From: Schistocerca nitens
Lineage: Eukaryota; Arthropoda; Insecta; Orthoptera; Acrididae
NCBI RefSeq assembly: GCF_023898315.1
Contig: NC_064619.1
Location: forward strand, 343,003,150 to 343,067,149
Length of the DNA: 64,000 nt
Direction of reading: 5' to 3'
Shown piece after piece: positions 55,236 through 64,000 of the stretch; positions within the stretch are counted from its first letter, which is position 1, and every line of letters starts with the position of its first letter. The notes under the pieces are model-generated. The model made no database searches, had not been told where the DNA came from, and worked only from the letters and a program-made list of their open reading frames with translations. The position numbers and the translations under genes were made by a program.

Positions 55236-56715
55236 AGTATCTATACATAACAGGAATATCCGCTACGATTTATGGATTTTCTAGGCAATGTAGTCAAGCA
55301 GTAGAGCTGTCGATCACAAGGTGTCAAAGTGACTGAATTCCTACTTGTGGCTTGGATTTTTGTTACTTTTCCATTTTCTGAATTCGAATTGATTTTTCAC
55401 TTCCACCCCACCACATGCCCCGAGTTCCTCTATTTCTGATCTGTACAGCTTATCGTTTTATCATTCGTATTATACCGAGCAAAATCATTACCTGTTCGTA
55501 TGAGAAATTTCTTTCGTTTGCTAATTTGTTTTTATTCCCATTTGGGTATTGATTGTGGTAATGCGTTCCACAACCTGATGCGTATCACTAACATTATCGA
55601 TTGCTCTTTGGCCGTCGGAATAAGAATAGACTGCAAAGTCGCTGCTGGTTTTTCGCATGTGGATGTATGCTGTGAAGTAAGTGTTTTCTGTTTTTTCTTC
55701 AGCATAGTTCCCCATTTCCAAAAAACCGGACTGCAATAGTGTATGTGCTACTTTTTGTTTTGGCAAATTATTTAACCCTTAGTGTTTATTTACGGAACCG
55801 CTAATGAAAAGTTTAACTGTAAAGCCCAGTTGTCCATCGAGTCATGTCTCCCTTAATCTCCATGAATATATAATGGGCTAATGCGTAGAGACGTGGACTG
55901 TCGTTACTAAATTAATAAATTCATACTTTCGTTTATGAATCTCACGCTATTCATAAGTATCCTAAAGTTCACATACTCAGCCCTAATCCGTTTCACAAAA
56001 TGCTCAGAATTACTACGTCTAATGGAGTTTTGAAATTGCGAGGGAGAATACGTAACAGCGTAGCTACTTTGTATCGTTATAAACAGTGCGTAGAGGACTG
56101 CCAGACTGACGGGAAAAGTTTTATTAGTAACTATAAAGCTTTTTTTTCTCATTTCTTTGTTTCTGATGATATGGAACTGTGTCTCACCGTAAGATTGTGG
56201 CCAGGCTTGGGACAGTGTTACACCGGACAGCATTGTATATCACCAGCTAGCCCTGCTCCGCCCACGTGAATAGCATTCTCATGGAGGGTACTGTTGACGA
56301 GGTGTTGCTTTATTGAAGTGCCGCTGACTGGGGCACATAGCGAAATACCCTTCAGCCGTCGACGGGGGCGGGAGGGGGGGGGGGACGCAGGATGGACTAG
56401 TGAGGGTGCTCTCTTGGTAGCTACCTAGCTCACGACCCAACCAGACGTCCCTGCTTTCCACTTCTCCTTATTCGAGTACCAAGCACCTCAGTCTGGCTGT
56501 CAGTGACCTCCCACACACCGCACTTGCATCTGTATCCTTTTGTGATAGTTACTGGAAATACAATTCAGCTCGTTTGTTCGAAGATCTCTTGTCCTGATTT
56601 ATCAGTTTCCTTACTTCCCCGGACTATCGCATGCCACCTTGACCATGTCCTCGACCAAGCCATGAACATAAAACACACTCCATTTGTACATCAGCCTTAC
56701 TTTCACTCACATGAT
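55236..56715. other. Unassigned spacer, 1.5 kb
   Basis: No supported gene or repeat; a short poly(G) run lies near 56375. Confidence 0.5.
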
Positions 56716-56844
56716 TACACTAAGGTGACTAAAGTCATGGGATACCTGCAAATATTGTGTGCGACCTCATTTTGCCCGCATAGTACAGCAACTCGACGTG
56801 AAATGGACTGAAAGTCGTTGGAAGTCTGCTGCAGAAACACTGAG

Positions 56845-57141
56845 CTATAATTTCTCTATATCCGTCCGTAATTGTGAAAGTGAGGCTGTTGCCGGTGCAG
56901 GGTTTTGTACACGAACTGACCTCTCGATTTTGTCCCATAACTGGTCTATGGGATTCATGTCGGGCGATCTGGGTATCCAAATCATTCGCTCGAATTGTCT
57001 AGAATGTTCTTCAAACCAATCGCGAACAATTCTGCCACGGTGACATGGCGCACTCGCATCCTTAAGAATTACATTGTTGTTTGGGAACATGAATGGGTGC
57101 AAATGTTCTCCAAGTAGCCGGACATAACCATTTCGAGGCAA
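56845..57141 (-). pseudogene. Tc1-like transposase, C-terminal third
   Basis: Open for 98 codons: HPFMFPNNNVILKDASAPCH (second Asp region, one residue longer than usual) and IPRSPDMNPIDQLWDKIERS, where the final Glu is replaced by Asp. Between the Asp of LKDA and that position I count 37 residues. Other members of this subfamily that I remember have DDNAPCH and 36, so this lineage has wider spacing than DD34E. It ends before the expected C-terminus because of a stop at 56845. Confidence 0.75.
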
Positions 57142-57505
57142 TGGACCAGAAGAGCTAGTCCATTACATGCAAACTTTTTTTTTTTTTTTTGGTCATCATT
57201 CTACTGACTGGTTTGATGCGGCCCGCCACGAATTCCTTTCTGTGCTAACCTCTTCATCTCAGAGTAGCACTTGCACCATACGTCCTCAATTATTTGCTTG
57301 ACGTATTCCAATCTCTGTCTTCCTCTACAGTTTTTACCCTCTACAGCTCCCTCTAGTACCATGGAGTCATTCCCTTATGTCTTAGAAGATGTCCTGTCAT
57401 CCTATCCCTTCTCCTTATCAGTGTTTTCCACATATGCCTTTCCTCTCCGATTCTGCATAGAACCTCCTCATTCCTTACCTTATCAGTCCACCTAATTTTC
57501 AACAT

Positions 57506-60150
57506 TCATCTATAGCACCACATCTCAAATGCTTCGATTCTCTTCTGTTCCGGTTTTCCCACAGTCCATGTTTCACTACCATACAATGCTGTACTCCAGA
57601 CGTACATCCTCAGAAATTTCTTCCTCAAATTAAGGCCGGTATTTGATATTAGTAGACTTCTCTTGGCCAGAAATGCCTTTTTTGCCATAGCGAGTCTACT
57701 TTTGATGTCCTCCTTGCTCCGTCCGTCATTGGTTATTTTACTGACTAGGTAGCAGAATTCCTTAACTTCATTGACTTCGTGACCATCAATCCTGATGTTA
57801 AGTTTCTCGCTGTTCTCATTTCTACTACTTCTCATTACCTTCGTCTTCCTCCGATTTACTCTCAAACCATACTGTGTACTCATTAGACTGTTCATTCCGT
57901 TCAGCAGATCATTTAATTCTTCTTCACTTTCACTCAGGATAGCAATGTCATCAGCGAATCGTATCATTGATATCCTTTCACCTTGTATTTTAATTCCACT
58001 CCTGAACCTTTCTTTTATTTCCATCATTGCTTCCTCGATGTACAGATTGAAGAGTAGGGGCGAAAGGCTTGTCTTACACCCTTCTTAATACGAGCACTTC
58101 GTTCTTGATCGTCCACTCTTACTATTCCCTCTTGGTTGTTGTACATATTGTATATGACCCGTCTCTTCCTATAGCTTACCCCTACTTTTTTCAGAATCTC
58201 GAACAGCTTGCACCATTTTATATTGTCGAACGCTTTTTCCAGGTCGACAAATTCTATGAAAGTGTCTTGATTTTTCTTTAGCCTTGCTTCCATTATTAGC
58301 CGTAACGTCAGAATTGCCTCTCTCGTCCCTTTACTTTTCCTAAAGCCAAACTGATCGTCACCTAGCGCATTCTCAATTTTCTTTTCCATTCTTCTGTATA
58401 TTATTCTTGTAAGCAGCTTCGATGTATGAGCTGTTAAGCTGATTGTGCGATAATTCTCGCACTTGTCAGCTCTTGCCGTCTTCGGAATTGTGTGGATGAT
58501 GCTTTTCCGAAAGTCAGATGGTATGTCGCCAGACTCATATATTCTACACACCAATGTGAATAGTCGTTTTGTTGCCACATCCCCCAATGATTTTAGAAAT
58601 TCTGATGGAATGTTATCTATCCCTTCTGCCTTATTTGACCGTAAATCCTCCAAAGCTCTTTTAAATTCCGATTCTAATACTGGATCCCCTATCTCTTCTA
58701 AATCGACTCCTGTTTCTTCTTCTATCACATCAGACAAATCTTCACCCTCATAGAGGCTTTCAATGTATTCTTTCCACCTATCTGCTCTCTCCTCTGCATT
58801 TAACAGTGGAATTCCCGTTGCACTCTTAATGTTACCACCGTTGCTTTTAATGTCACCAAAGGTTGTTTTGACTTTCCTGTATGCTGAGTCTGTCCTTCCG
58901 ACAATCATATCTTTTTCGATGTCTTCACATTTTTCCTGCAGCCATTTCGTCTTAGCTTCCCTGCACTTCCTATTTATTTCATTCCTCAGCGACTTGTATT
59001 TCTGTATTCCTGATTTTCCCGGAACATGTTTGTACCTCCTCCTTTCATCAATCAACTGAAGTATTTCTTCTGTTACCCATGGTTTCTTCGCAGCTACCTT
59101 CTTTGTACCTATGTTTTCCTTCCCAACTTCTGTGATGGCCCTTTTTAGAGATGTCCGTTCCTCTTCAACTGTACTGCCTACTGCGCTATTCATAATTGCT
59201 GTATCTATAGCGTTAGAGAACTTCAAACGTATCTCGTCATTCCTTAGTACTTCCGTATCCCACTTCTTTGCGTATTGATTCTTCCTGACTAATGTCTTGA
59301 ACTTCAGCCTACTCTTCATTACTACTATATTGTAATCTGAGTCTATATCTGCTCCTGGGTACGCCTTACAATGCAGTATCTGATTTCGGAATCTCTGTCT
59401 GACCATGATGTAATCTAATTGAAATCTTCCCGTATCTCCCGGCCTTTTCCAAGTATACCTCCTCCTCTTGTGATTCTTGAACAGGGTATTCGCTATTACT
59501 AGCTGAAACTTGTTACAGAACTCAATTAGTCTTTCTCCTCTTTCATTCCTTGTCCCAAGCCCATATTCTCCTGTAACCTTTTATTCTACTCCTTCCCCTA
59601 CAACTGCATTCCAGTCGCCCATGACTATTAGATTTTCGTCCCCCTTTACATACTGCATTACCCTTTCAATATCCTCATACACTTTCTCTATCTGTTCATC
59701 TTCAGCCTGCGACGTCGGCATGTATACCTGAACTATCGTTGTCGGTGTTGGTCTGCTGTCGATTCTGATTAGAACAACCCGGTCACTGAACTGTTCACAG
59801 TAACACACCCTCTGCCCTACCTTCCTATTCATAACGAATCCTACATCTGTTATATTTTCTGCTGCTGTTGATATTACCCGATACTCATCTGACCAGAAAT
59901 CCTTGTCTTCCTTCCACTTCACTTCACTGACCCCTACTATATCTAGATTGAGCCTTTGCATTTCCCTTTTCAGATTTTCTAGTTTCCCTACCACGTTCAA
60001 GCTTCTGACATTCCACGCCCCGACTCGTAGAACGTTATCCTTTCGTTGATTATTCAATCTTTTTCTCATGGTAACCTCCCCCTTGGCAGTCCCCTCCCGG
60101 AGATCCGAATGGGGGACTATTCTGGAATCTTTTGCCAATGGAGAGATCAT
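57506..60150 (-). pseudogene. RTE LINE ORF2 (endonuclease + reverse transcriptase), three lesions
   Basis: The endonuclease at 60150-59400 reads RVGAWNVRSLN, GVSEVKWKED, MGDWNAVVGEG and, after an in-frame TAA at about 59581-59583, continues in the same frame to the next Met at 59406 (MVRQRFRNQI). The reverse transcriptase follows: NKAEGIDNIPSEFLKSLG, HTIPKTARADKCENYRTISL, FVDLEKAFDNIKW and GVRQ. There a deletion of about 7 bases (near 58063) replaces the GCSLSPLLFN-type block with another frame. In the new frame MIRFADDIAILSESEEELND (about 57950) and KEFCYLVSKITND follow, to a premature stop at 57506. All catalytic boxes are present. The family nicks DNA and reverse-transcribes its own RNA at the nick. 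Confidence 0.9.
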
Positions 60151-60425
60151 GACACTACTTCAATTACAGGACACATGTCCTGTGGATACACGTCACATGT
60201 CTTTAATGCAGTGGTTTCCATTGCCTTCTGCATCCTCATGTCGTTGATCATTGCTGATTCTTCCGCCTTTAGGTGCAATTTCCCACCCCTAGGACAAGAG
60301 AGTGACCTGAACCTCTATCCACTCCTCCGCCCTCTTTGACAAGGCCGTTGGCACAATGAGGCTGACTTCTCATGCCGGAAGTCTTCGGCCGCCAATGCTG
60401 ATTATTTACCAAAATTTAGGCAGTG

Positions 60426-60505
60426 GCGGAGATCGAACCCGGGACCGAAGACGTTTTGATTATGAATCAAAGACGCTACCCCTAGACCCCCTAGACCACG
60501 GGGTC
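60426..60505 (-). promoter_or_regulatory. tRNA-like 5' end of the LINE (internal Pol III-type promoter)
   Basis: On the minus strand: GACCCCGTGGTCTAGGGG, a duplicated GTCTAGGGG, TAGCGTC, an anticodon-arm TTTGA-TTCATAA-TCAAA with CAT in the anticodon position, and a T-arm CCGGG-TTCGATC-TCCG with a B box. The fold is tRNA-like apart from the 9-bp duplication in the D arm. It sits exactly at the 5' boundary of the LINE and could provide a promoter. It is not a functional tRNA gene. Confidence 0.65.
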
Positions 60506-60514
60506 CATGCAAAC

Positions 60515-61140
60515 ATAGCCCATACGATTATGGTGCCACCACAAGCTTGCACAGTGCCTAGTTGACAACGTGGGTCCATGGCTTCATGGGTACTGTGCCA
60601 CACTAGAACCTTACTATCAGCTCTTACCAACCGAAATCGGGAATCATCTGACCAGGCCACGGTTTACCTGTTATCTGGTGTCCAACCGATATCATCACAA
60701 GCCCAGGAGAGCTGCTGCAGGCAATGTCGTGCTGTTAGCAAAGGCCCTTGCACAGGTCGTATGCTGCCAGAGTCCATTAACGCCAAAATTCGCCGCACTG
60801 TCGTAACGTATACGTTCGTTGTACGTAACACACCGATTTCTACAGTTATTTCACGCAGTGTTGCTTTTCTGTTAGCACTGACAATTCTATACAAACGCAG
60901 CTGTTCTCGTTCGATAAGTGAAAGCCGTCGGCCACTGCGTTGTCTGTGGTGAGAGGCAATGCCCGAAATTTGGTATTCTCGGCACACTCTTGATACTGTG
61001 GATCTCGGAATACTGAATTCCCCAACGATTCCCGAAATGCAATGTCCCATGTGTCTAGCTCCAAGCACCAACCCGCTTTCGAAGTCTATTAACTCCCGTC
61101 GTGGGGCATAATCACGTCGGACACTTTTCACATGAACCAC
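60515..61140 (-). pseudogene. Tc1-like transposase, N-terminal part
   Basis: The frame from 61140 (MVHVKSVRRDYAPRRELIDF) codes for the helix-turn-helix region (SISGIVGEFSIPRSTVSRV-type, then REQLRLYRIVSANRKATLREIT and VTTVRRILALMDSGS) to a stop at 60664. The stretch 60515-60660 holds FRLVRADSKVLVWHSTHEAM and TIIVWAMFAW, the region after the first Asp, in another frame. Residues between are disturbed. The homologous region occurs at 10188-10640. The LINE insertion separates this from the C-terminal third. Confidence 0.75.
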
Positions 61141-61195
61141 TTGGGCATAAATGACGGCACCACCAATGCACTGTTCTTTTATTCCTCGTGTATTG

Positions 61196-61484
61196 TGAAG
61201 TAAATTGTTCCATCCCAGTTATCCGTTGCGTGTCATAAAAATAAAACATTTTTGATTACTGGGCCAGACGATTTCTAGAACCCATATTAATTTTGATGGG
61301 CATGCCGGGCCGTGAAGGTGACGGAGGCGGTCACGAATAAAAGCTTTAGCGATCAAAGAGGTCAGGATATTTGCCCTAGATAACCAGGAGCGTATTCACA
61401 CGAAGATGTTTAGCGAAAAGAGCTAGTAGAGGAACTATTTCCCCTCACCCCCCTCCCGTCCCTTTTATCTTAATGTATTCTGGT
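61196..61484. other. Unassigned spacer
   Basis: No gene or recognised repeat. Confidence 0.5.
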
Positions 61485-61495
61485 AGAACGGTGGC

Positions 61496-61695
61496 GCCGG
61501 CCGCGGTGGTCTAGCGGTTCTAGGCGCTCAGTCCGGAACCGCGCGACTGCTACGGTCGCAGGTTCGAATCCTGCCTCGGGCATGGATGTGTGTGATGTCC
61601 TTAGGTTAGTTAGGTTTAAGTAATTCTAAGTTCTAGGGGACTGATGACCACAGATGTTAAGTCCCATAGTGCTCAGAGCCATTTGAACCATTTTT
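61496..61695 (+). mobile_element. SINE (abundant family)
   Basis: Head CGGCCGCGGTGGTCTAGCGG, B box AGGTTCGAATCCTGCC, tail CCATTTGAACCATTTTT. The duplication AGAACGGTGGC / AGGACGGTGGC (one mismatch) lies at 61485-61495 and 61696-61706. Confidence 0.9.
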
Positions 61696-61894
61696 AGGAC
61701 GGTGGCTTAAATCCACGAAAATCGCTTAAAGTCAATACCAGGAACGTCCTTTGAATGGACCCTGCCAATTTTCTTCCGCGTCCTTCCATTCTAGGCCGTG
61801 CTTCGTCTCTAACGACCTCATCGTTGACGGGACGTTAATCTGCAGTCTTCCTTTACTTTTGTCACTGAGCCTTGTAGGTAAAGGATAAGATTCC

Positions 61895-63014
61895 ACAATC
61901 TTTTAGCTACAAAGTACTACGTTTCAACATAATCTCCGTTCAATGCGATTGCCTTACGCCACATTATTGGGAGGGCCTGTTTGCCCGCATGGTACTACTG
62001 TACTGGTCGACTTCGGAGGCAACGTCTTGCTGCATGCACGTACTGTTTCTCGCGGAGTGCATCCCTCATTGGGCCAAATTGATGGAAGTCGGAACATGCA
62101 ACGCCCAGGCTGTAGGCGTGGATGAGGGAGAACAGTCCAATGGTGTTTCGTTAGCTCCTCCTTGATGAGCAGACTTGCGTGAGGCCTTGTCATGGAGAAG
62201 TACTTTTGCATTTTTGTGGCTACGAAAGTGCTGAAGTCGTTCCTTCAATTTCCTGAGGGTTTTAAAATAATTTAAGAGTTGATCGTTGCGCAGTGAGGGA
62301 GGTCATCAAACAGAATCAGAATTCAGAGTCCCAGAAGACCGTCGCCATGCCCTTACCGGCTGAGGGTGCGGCTTTGAACTTTTTCTTTGGAGGAGAGATG
62401 GTAGGGCACCACTTAACGGATTGACGTTTTGTCGCCTGCGACAACGCTGGGAAAAAAAGGCACAAGCTATTCCTCATAGATGGTCGTTTGTTGTGTTAGG
62501 TGCGAGGAACACGCCGACACACACTGTAGAGTACACCAACCTGCTGGAGGGGCTTGCCTGCACTACCAACAGTGCACGTTGTGCAGTGAGGTTTCTTTAT
62601 TGTGATCCATCGCTCACCTCGAGTGAGAGTATCCGCACATTCCTACGTTGCAGGAGTCACTGCTGTGTGCAGTACGCGGGAGATCGGTCAGGTTTGCGCG
62701 ACCTTGTTGAGTGATGACTGTGGTGACTGGCCAACGACTCACCGTGCTATTGTTCTCAGCTAGCTAGATATTCTGCAAGCACCTATGAATGTCTGATATG
62801 CTCTGATTTTTCACCAAAATATAGTCAAACATAGCACACTGGATGGAACACATTTACATTTAGAGGCTACGTATGGTGCTAACAACTATCGGAACTTGAA
62901 ACTATAGGGTTTGAAGCGGGCGTAGTTCACGATGTCCCACAACAAATTCCGTATTTTCTCTGCTGGAACTATCTGAGAAAAAAACGTGTTGCATTACTTA
63001 CTGAACACCCCTCG
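61895..63014 (-). pseudogene. Mariner-like element, old, left end degraded
   Basis: The right terminal sequence reads inward CGAGGGGTGTTCAGTAAGTA, with TA at 63015-63016. Inside, the minus strand has remnants of a mariner transposase. KVLLHDKAS at about 62180-62210 is a degraded HDNARPH second-Asp motif. It is followed in a neighbouring frame by HASLLIKEELTKHHWTVLPH. N-terminal coding remnants lie at about 62550-62760. Frames are short and shifted. The left terminal repeat is not recognisable beyond about 61895. Confidence 0.65.
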
Positions 63015-63016
63015 TA

Positions 63017-63440
63017 CTTATAGGTAGGCTCATTTTGCCAAGTTCTTTGTAAAGTTGGTAGAGCACTTGCCCGCGAAAGGCAAAGGTCCCGAGTTCGAGT
63101 GTCGGTCCGGCACACAGTTTTAATCTGCCAGGAAGTTTCATATGAGAGCACACTCCGCTGCAGAGTGAAAATCTCATTCTGGAAACATTCCCCAGGCTGT
63201 GGCTAAGCCATGTCTCCGCAATATCCTTTCTTTCAGGAGTGCTAGTTCTGCAGGGTTCGCAGGAGAGCTTCTGTAAAGTTTGGAAGGTAGGAGACGAGGT
63301 ACTGGCAGAAGTAAAGCTGTGGGGACAGGGCGTGAGTCGTGCTTTGGTAGCTCAGTTGTAGAGCACTTGTCCGCGAAAGGCAAAGGTCCCGAGTTCGAGT
63401 CTCGGTCCGGCACACAGTTTTAATCTGCCAGGAAGTTTTA
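63017..63440 (+). mobile_element. Dimeric tRNA-headed repeat with exact 300-bp period
   Basis: Two tRNA-like heads (about 63045-63115 and 63340-63415) each contain GTAGAGCACTTG(C/T)CCGCG, AAAGGCAAAGGTCCCGAGTT and CGAG(T)(G/C)TCGGTCCGGCACA, followed by GTTTTAATCTGCCAGGAAGT. GAGCACTTG occurs at 63061 and 63361, exactly 300 bp apart. The spacer contains CACTCCGCTGCAGAGTGAAA and GCTGTGGCTAAGCCATG. It abuts the end of the mariner relic. The first head has lost its 5' part. Confidence 0.75.
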
Positions 63441-63800
63441 CTCACTTTTGTAATCACTGAAATAAGTTTTAGTTCTTCGACATCCATCATAGTAGATAGT
63501 GAGATTGCACTCACATATAGTAACAATAATAATATTAACAATAATAAAAAAATAATCTCAGCGTGTTGCTATAATATAGGTGTATCTTAGTACACGTCTA
63601 ATCAACGATTACATATTAATTTCGGGTATAATGCCATCTCGCTTGAAGTTTTGGATGTAAGATGTGTTCATCTATCTTTTGGTTGAGAACCTGCTGTGAC
63701 CTGGGAAACTAATACATAACCGTCAGTTAGATGTGTACTTAAGTGCATAAGGTTATAAAACTTGAAACGTCGGAATCGATCATGAATTAAAACTTACAAC
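63441..63800. other. Unassigned AT-rich spacer
   Basis: No gene or known repeat; an ATAATA-rich run at 63520-63550. Confidence 0.5.
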
Positions 63801-63802
63801 AA

Positions 63803-63985
63803 TATACCAGAGGACTTCCTGTTCTGGGCTCATAGGTAGCACTCCGCGCCTAGTACACGTCCACCGCGGCGCTCGGGGGCCACAGCACAGTGGCGACACC
63901 TGAGGATGGGCTTATGACAGCCCGAAACCGGTCGTGATAATAAAAGAAATTTACAACTGAAGCGGTACTTTCAACCTCTGGTATA
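63803..63985. repeat. MITE-like element with hammerhead-like core
   Basis: Short inverted ends TATACCAGAGG at 63803-63813 and CCTCTGGTATA at 63975-63985. The interior is GC-rich (ACACGTCCACCGCGGCGCTC) and then carries the ribozyme-like motif. Non-coding; the family name is not known to me. Confidence 0.6.
63900..63933 (+). ncRNA. Hammerhead-ribozyme-like core
   Basis: CTGAGGA, extra T, perfect stem GGGC-TTATGACA-GCCC, GAAAC, CGGTC. ACCGGT is self-complementary and followed by C. This is the cleanest of the cores in the window together with the one at 25924. The same one-base insertion after CUGANGA is present. Confidence 0.4.
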
Positions 63986-64000
63986 ATGCTCAGTTGCGGA

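Larger units (their letters stand above)
57175..60505 (-). mobile_element. RTE-clade LINE, apparently full length, with tRNA-like 5' end
   Basis: A 9-bp duplication CATGCAAAC lies at 57166-57174 and 60506-60514, and both flanks are Tc1 sequence. The 3' end is a 16-base poly(A) (T run at 57175-57190). The 5' end at 60505 opens directly with a tRNA-like sequence. Length is 3331 bp. The ORF has one early stop, one 7-base deletion and one late stop, so the element is young. Confidence 0.9.
56718..61195 (-). mobile_element. Tc1-like element split by an RTE LINE; right end lost
   Basis: The left end CACTAAGGTGACTAAAGTCA follows TA at 56716-56717. The element runs to 57174, is interrupted by the LINE 57175-60505, and continues at 60515 to about 61195. 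There the match to the terminal region seen at 10640-10718 stops, so the right terminal repeat is missing or replaced. The minus-strand transposase has several stops. Confidence 0.85.

Noticed and set aside
58069..59059. Several 60-100 codon plus-strand frames
   Set aside because: They are the antisense of the RTE reverse transcriptase ORF.
63017..63440. CRISPR-like direct repeats
   Set aside because: Only two units 300 bp apart with tRNA-like sequence in a eukaryotic context.

Overview
This is a eukaryotic window that is rich in transposable elements and poor in host genes. The repeats point to an insect, and most likely an orthopteran of the locust/grasshopper type (Schistocerca-like). Evidence for this is about 15 copies of one tRNA-headed SINE body, many Tc1/mariner elements, two RTE-clade LINEs, CR1-like LINE tails and a PIF/Harbinger element. 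The genus is an inference from remembered repeat sequence, not a search. I found no host protein-coding gene, no rRNA and no functional tRNA gene. Every long reading frame I can explain belongs to a mobile element, and all but one of these are broken by stops, frameshifts or deletions.

Layout. 0-5 kb: a short tandem array, a SINE with a Gly-like head, a decayed Tc1, a second SINE type, a copy of a dispersed segment, and a third SINE with a 12-bp duplication. 5.4-10.7 kb: a dispersed tRNA-like repeat, an old L1/Tx1-like LINE (ORF1, endonuclease and reverse transcriptase remnants) and two Tc1 fragments. 11-12 kb: a CpG-dense unique stretch. 13-20.5 kb: two near full-length Tc1 elements, a CR1 tail split by a MITE, a SINE and a mariner with an unusual D-x47-D spacing. 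21-25.6 kb: a CR1 3' end, two SINEs and an internally deleted Tc1. 25.8-27.5 kb: two foldback elements carrying hammerhead-ribozyme-like cores. 29.3-34 kb: a Tc1 with a nested SINE, a CR1 fragment, tandem repeats and a purine-rich minisatellite. 34.2-40 kb: a CpG-dense island, then two copies of a ~1.9-kb composite segment built around an inverted Tc1 derivative; the second copy is split by a complete Tc1. 40.6-41.6 kb: another foldback and a mariner with a nested SINE. 45.5-50.4 kb: a DD41D mariner whose frame is open except for a full-length RTE LINE inserted with a 14-bp duplication. 50.8-55.0 kb: a complete-ended PIF/Harbinger with a two-exon nuclease gene and two nested SINEs. 56.7-61.2 kb: a Tc1 split by a near-intact RTE LINE with a tRNA-like 5' end. 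61.5-64 kb: SINEs, a mariner relic, a dimeric tRNA-headed repeat with a 300-bp period, and a MITE with another ribozyme-like core.

How it fits together. The window is best read as a stratigraphy of insertions. Target-site duplications give the relative order: SINE into Tc1, mariner, Harbinger and minisatellite; RTE into mariner and Tc1; Tc1 into unclassified dispersed repeats; MITE into CR1. Between the elements lie a few GC- and CpG-dense unique islands (about 11.0-11.9, 23.3-23.6, 34.2-34.7 and 42.55-42.85 kb) that are the best candidates for conserved non-coding DNA. The most unusual signal is the recurrence of a hammerhead-like core (CUGANGA, stem, GAAAC, short palindrome, H) in four independent hairpin-forming elements.
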